21,930 nt of DNA from Nitrospirota bacterium (GTDB lineage Bacteria > Nitrospirota > CAKKRA01 > 9FT-COMBO-42-15), in contig JAHFEP010000023.1 of the NCBI GenBank assembly GCA_023248415.1, forward strand, positions 1 through 21,930. Direction: 5' to 3'. How positions within the stretch are numbered: position 1 is the first letter of the stretch; the number at the start of each line of letters is the position of its first letter. The notes under the pieces were generated by a model. It did no database searches and was not told the DNA's origin. It saw only the letters and a program-made list of their open reading frames with translations. A program made the translations under genes and the position numbers. Positions 20,116 to 21,930 of the stretch are shown one piece after another.

Positions 20116-21681
20116 ATGTCCGACAAAATGCCTGTTGTAATGATTGACCCGCCGCATGAGATATTTAAGTTCTTTCGCGGCAGGATGCCGGGGCCTGCAA
20201 TGGCGCAGCTCGCAGCTTATATTGAAAAGGACTTTGATGTAACAATACTTGACTGCACTGTGCTTGATGACCACTGGCAGGGGCTTGAAAGGGAGATAAA
20301 GAGACTTAAGCCAAAGGCTGTGTGCATCTCTGCGCTTTCATCATCAATGGTATATGATGCAATGAACACTGCATATCTTATAAAGCAGGTAGACCCAAAG
20401 ATTGTTGCTATCTGCGGCGGTGTGCATTTTACAGCAATCCCAGAGGAGAGTCTGAGGGAGTGCAGGTCAATTGACTTTATTGTGCTGAATGAGGGCGATG
20501 TTACTCTGCATGAACTCCTTTCCGCCATTGCAGCGGGAAAGAAGGATTTTAAGGATATAAAAGGCATTGCATATCTTGAAGGAGATAAATTTATTCAGAC
20601 ACCTGACAGGCAAATGATAGAGGATATAAATACATTGCCGCTTCCTGCATATCATCTATTTCCAATGGATAAATATCTCATGCCTTCACTCGGCATGGAT
20701 ACACACAGGTCAATAATCCTGACCACTGCAAGGGGCTGTTATCATAAGTGCACATTCTGCTCTGAGACCATGCAGTGGAAGAATACATGGAGATATAGGG
20801 ATGCAGGGCATATTGTAGACGAGATGGAGCTTCTATATAAGGATTTTGGAAAAATCTCTTTTATGTTCGGCGACAATATTTTTAACGGTAAGAGAGAGCG
20901 TATAGAGGCATTTGCTGATGAACTTGAAAAGAGAAGGCTGCCTATACACTTTTGGTTTCAGTCAAGAACAGATACTATTGTAAGGGATGATGATATACTG
21001 CCGAGATTAAAAAGGCTTGGGCTGTATATGATATCAATGGGTGTTGAGACCCCGTCTGCTACAGCGCTTTCAAATTATAATAAAAAGCAGAACCCGGAGC
21101 TTGCAGAAAAGGCAATGAAGACTGTAAAAAAGCACGGTCTTCTTTTGCTTACAAATATAATGTTCGGCGACGCAGATGATTCAGAAGAGACCTTAAGGCA
21201 GACCGTTGCCTTTGCACAACCGTACAGCGACCACTTTGCAATATGCCTTGCTACGCCAATACCTGGCACAGAGTATCATAAAAGGGCGATATTAGAGGAC
21301 AGGATAAAAATCTTTGATTACTCAAAATATGATATGCTCTGCCCAACCATGACAACAAAAACTCTCTCCCTTGAGAAGATAGGGGTGATACATCCAAAGG
21401 CAATACAGAGATTTTATACAAGGCCGAGGCTGTACTGGAATGCCTTTTTTGCAAGGAATCTATTTTTAAGAAGGAACGACAGGTTCTTTGCAAAGATTAC
21501 ATGGGAGGAGTTGACAAGAAAACCATGGGTGCAGACAAACTACATGCCATTTGAAAAGTATATGGAGGGAAAGACAGGAAAAGCATTTAAAAAGCTGCAC
21601 GGGCCTGAGAATCCTTTTGAGCCGACACAGTGGCAGAAGATGACGATAGAGAGGATAAAAAAAGGAGGTCATAATGCCTAA
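20116..21681 (+). CDS. B12-binding-domain radical SAM protein
   Basis: A 521-aa protein. Residues ~5-140 form a Rossmann-like domain of the B12-binding type (ISALSSSMVYDAMNTA, ICGGVHFTAIPEESL, IVLNEGD). It lacks the DxHxxG histidine ligand, as in BchE-like enzymes. The radical SAM core has CYHKCTFC (Cys208, 212, 215). Such enzymes perform methylations, cyclisations or C-C bond formation; the substrate is not readable. The frame is open from 19945, but ATG at 20116 has GGGAGGG seven bases upstream, and the earlier stretch contains two repeats, so the shorter start is chosen. It overlaps the next gene, of the same type, by 8 bp. Confidence 0.88.
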   Translation: MSDKMPVVMIDPPHEIFKFFRGRMPGPAMAQLAAYIEKDFDVTILDCTVLDDHWQGLEREIKRLKPKAVCISALSSSMVYDAMNTAYLIKQVDPKIVAICGGVHFTAIPEESLRECRSIDFIVLNEGDVTLHELLSAIAAGKKDFKDIKGIAYLEGDKFIQTPDRQMIEDINTLPLPAYHLFPMDKYLMPSLGMDTHRSIILTTARGCYHKCTFCSETMQWKNTWRYRDAGHIVDEMELLYKDFGKISFMFGDNIFNGKRERIEAFADELEKRRLPIHFWFQSRTDTIVRDDDILPRLKRLGLYMISMGVETPSATALSNYNKKQNPELAEKAMKTVKKHGLLLLTNIMFGDADDSEETLRQTVAFAQPYSDHFAICLATPIPGTEYHKRAILEDRIKIFDYSKYDMLCPTMTTKTLSLEKIGVIHPKAIQRFYTRPRLYWNAFFARNLFLRRNDRFFAKITWEELTRKPWVQTNYMPFEKYMEGKTGKAFKKLHGPENPFEPTQWQKMTIERIKKGGHNA

Positions 21682-21930
21682 GAAGAGGTTGCTGCTAATT
21701 ACGCCAATGGGCAGGAATACTGCAATGGGAAGGGACTTTAAATTTGCCTATCCGACAATAGGCATACCTGCTGTTGCAGCAATAACGCCAGATGATTTTG
21801 ATATTACTATTGTAGATGAGGTTGTTGAAGATATCAATTTTGACATGGATGTTGACCTTGTAGGCATATCATCTATGACGCCAATGGCAATGAGGGCATA
21901 CGAGGTTGCTGATAGATTCAGAGCAAAGGG
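21674..21930 (+). CDS. B12-binding-type radical SAM protein, 5' part only (cut by window edge)
   Basis: ATG at 21674 follows AAAGGAGG closely and opens a frame running off the right edge (85 codons visible). It begins MPKKRLLLITPMGRN, with PTIGIPAVAAI, DITIVDEVVEDI and VDLVGISSMTPMAMRAYEVA, the N-terminal B12-binding-like domain seen in BchE/HpnJ-type radical SAM proteins. The radical SAM core would lie beyond the window. The 8-bp overlap with the upstream gene indicates co-translation and joint action on one pathway. Confidence 0.8.
   Translation, partial: MPKKRLLLITPMGRNTAMGRDFKFAYPTIGIPAVAAITPDDFDITIVDEVVEDINFDMDVDLVGISSMTPMAMRAYEVADRFRAK

Overview
The window looks like chromosomal DNA from a Gram-negative-type (diderm), probably anaerobic bacterium of moderate-to-low GC. 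The diderm call rests on an MlaEFD lipid transporter whose MlaD carries a predicted beta-barrel tail. Anaerobic metabolism is suggested by three radical SAM proteins and a 2-hydroxyacyl-CoA dehydratase-type activase. Nitrospirota or a related deep-branching lineage would fit, but no rRNA or marker gene is present, so this is inference.

Layout. (1) 1-3334, minus strand: a membrane histidine kinase cut by the left edge, an acyl-ACP reductase-like protein resembling the cyanobacterial alkane-pathway enzyme, and a 55-aa coiled-coil protein. (2) 3477-12546, plus strand: a radical SAM/SPASM protein and activase overlapping by 4 bp, alanine racemase, mlaE-mlaF, then (after a 258-bp AT-rich gap) mlaD, a membrane metallophosphoesterase and a lipase. 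The second half reads as an envelope-lipid block. (3) 12547-17306, minus strand: an accessory island of small genes. It holds a pair of small conserved proteins, a PIN gene broken by one in-frame stop with its partner, an MNT/HEPN pair, a two-helix membrane protein, and two PIN toxin/antitoxin pairs. Four copies of a ~33-bp direct repeat sit between modules. A ~75-bp duplicate of the lipase 3' end lies at 15073-15148, and a 19-bp palindromic element occurs in opposite orientations at 12778 and 16587. (4) 17469-19327, plus strand: ECF sigma factor, zinc-finger anti-sigma, DUF2953 (YtfI-like) and GerW/YtfJ-like protein in one overlapping operon. (5) 19495-21930, plus strand: a 4HBT thioesterase and two tandem B12-binding-type radical SAM proteins, the second cut by the right edge.

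The most unusual content is the organisation of the island: modules separated by a repeat that on the gene strand carries a perfect TTGACA box, beside the duplicated lipase tail. Other points of interest are the barrel-fused MlaD in a system with no MlaA/B/C in view, G/C-rich palindromes inserted in frame within two genes, and a ytfI-ytfJ pair under an ECF sigma factor. Several starts were moved from the longest open frame using ribosome binding sites and repeats.
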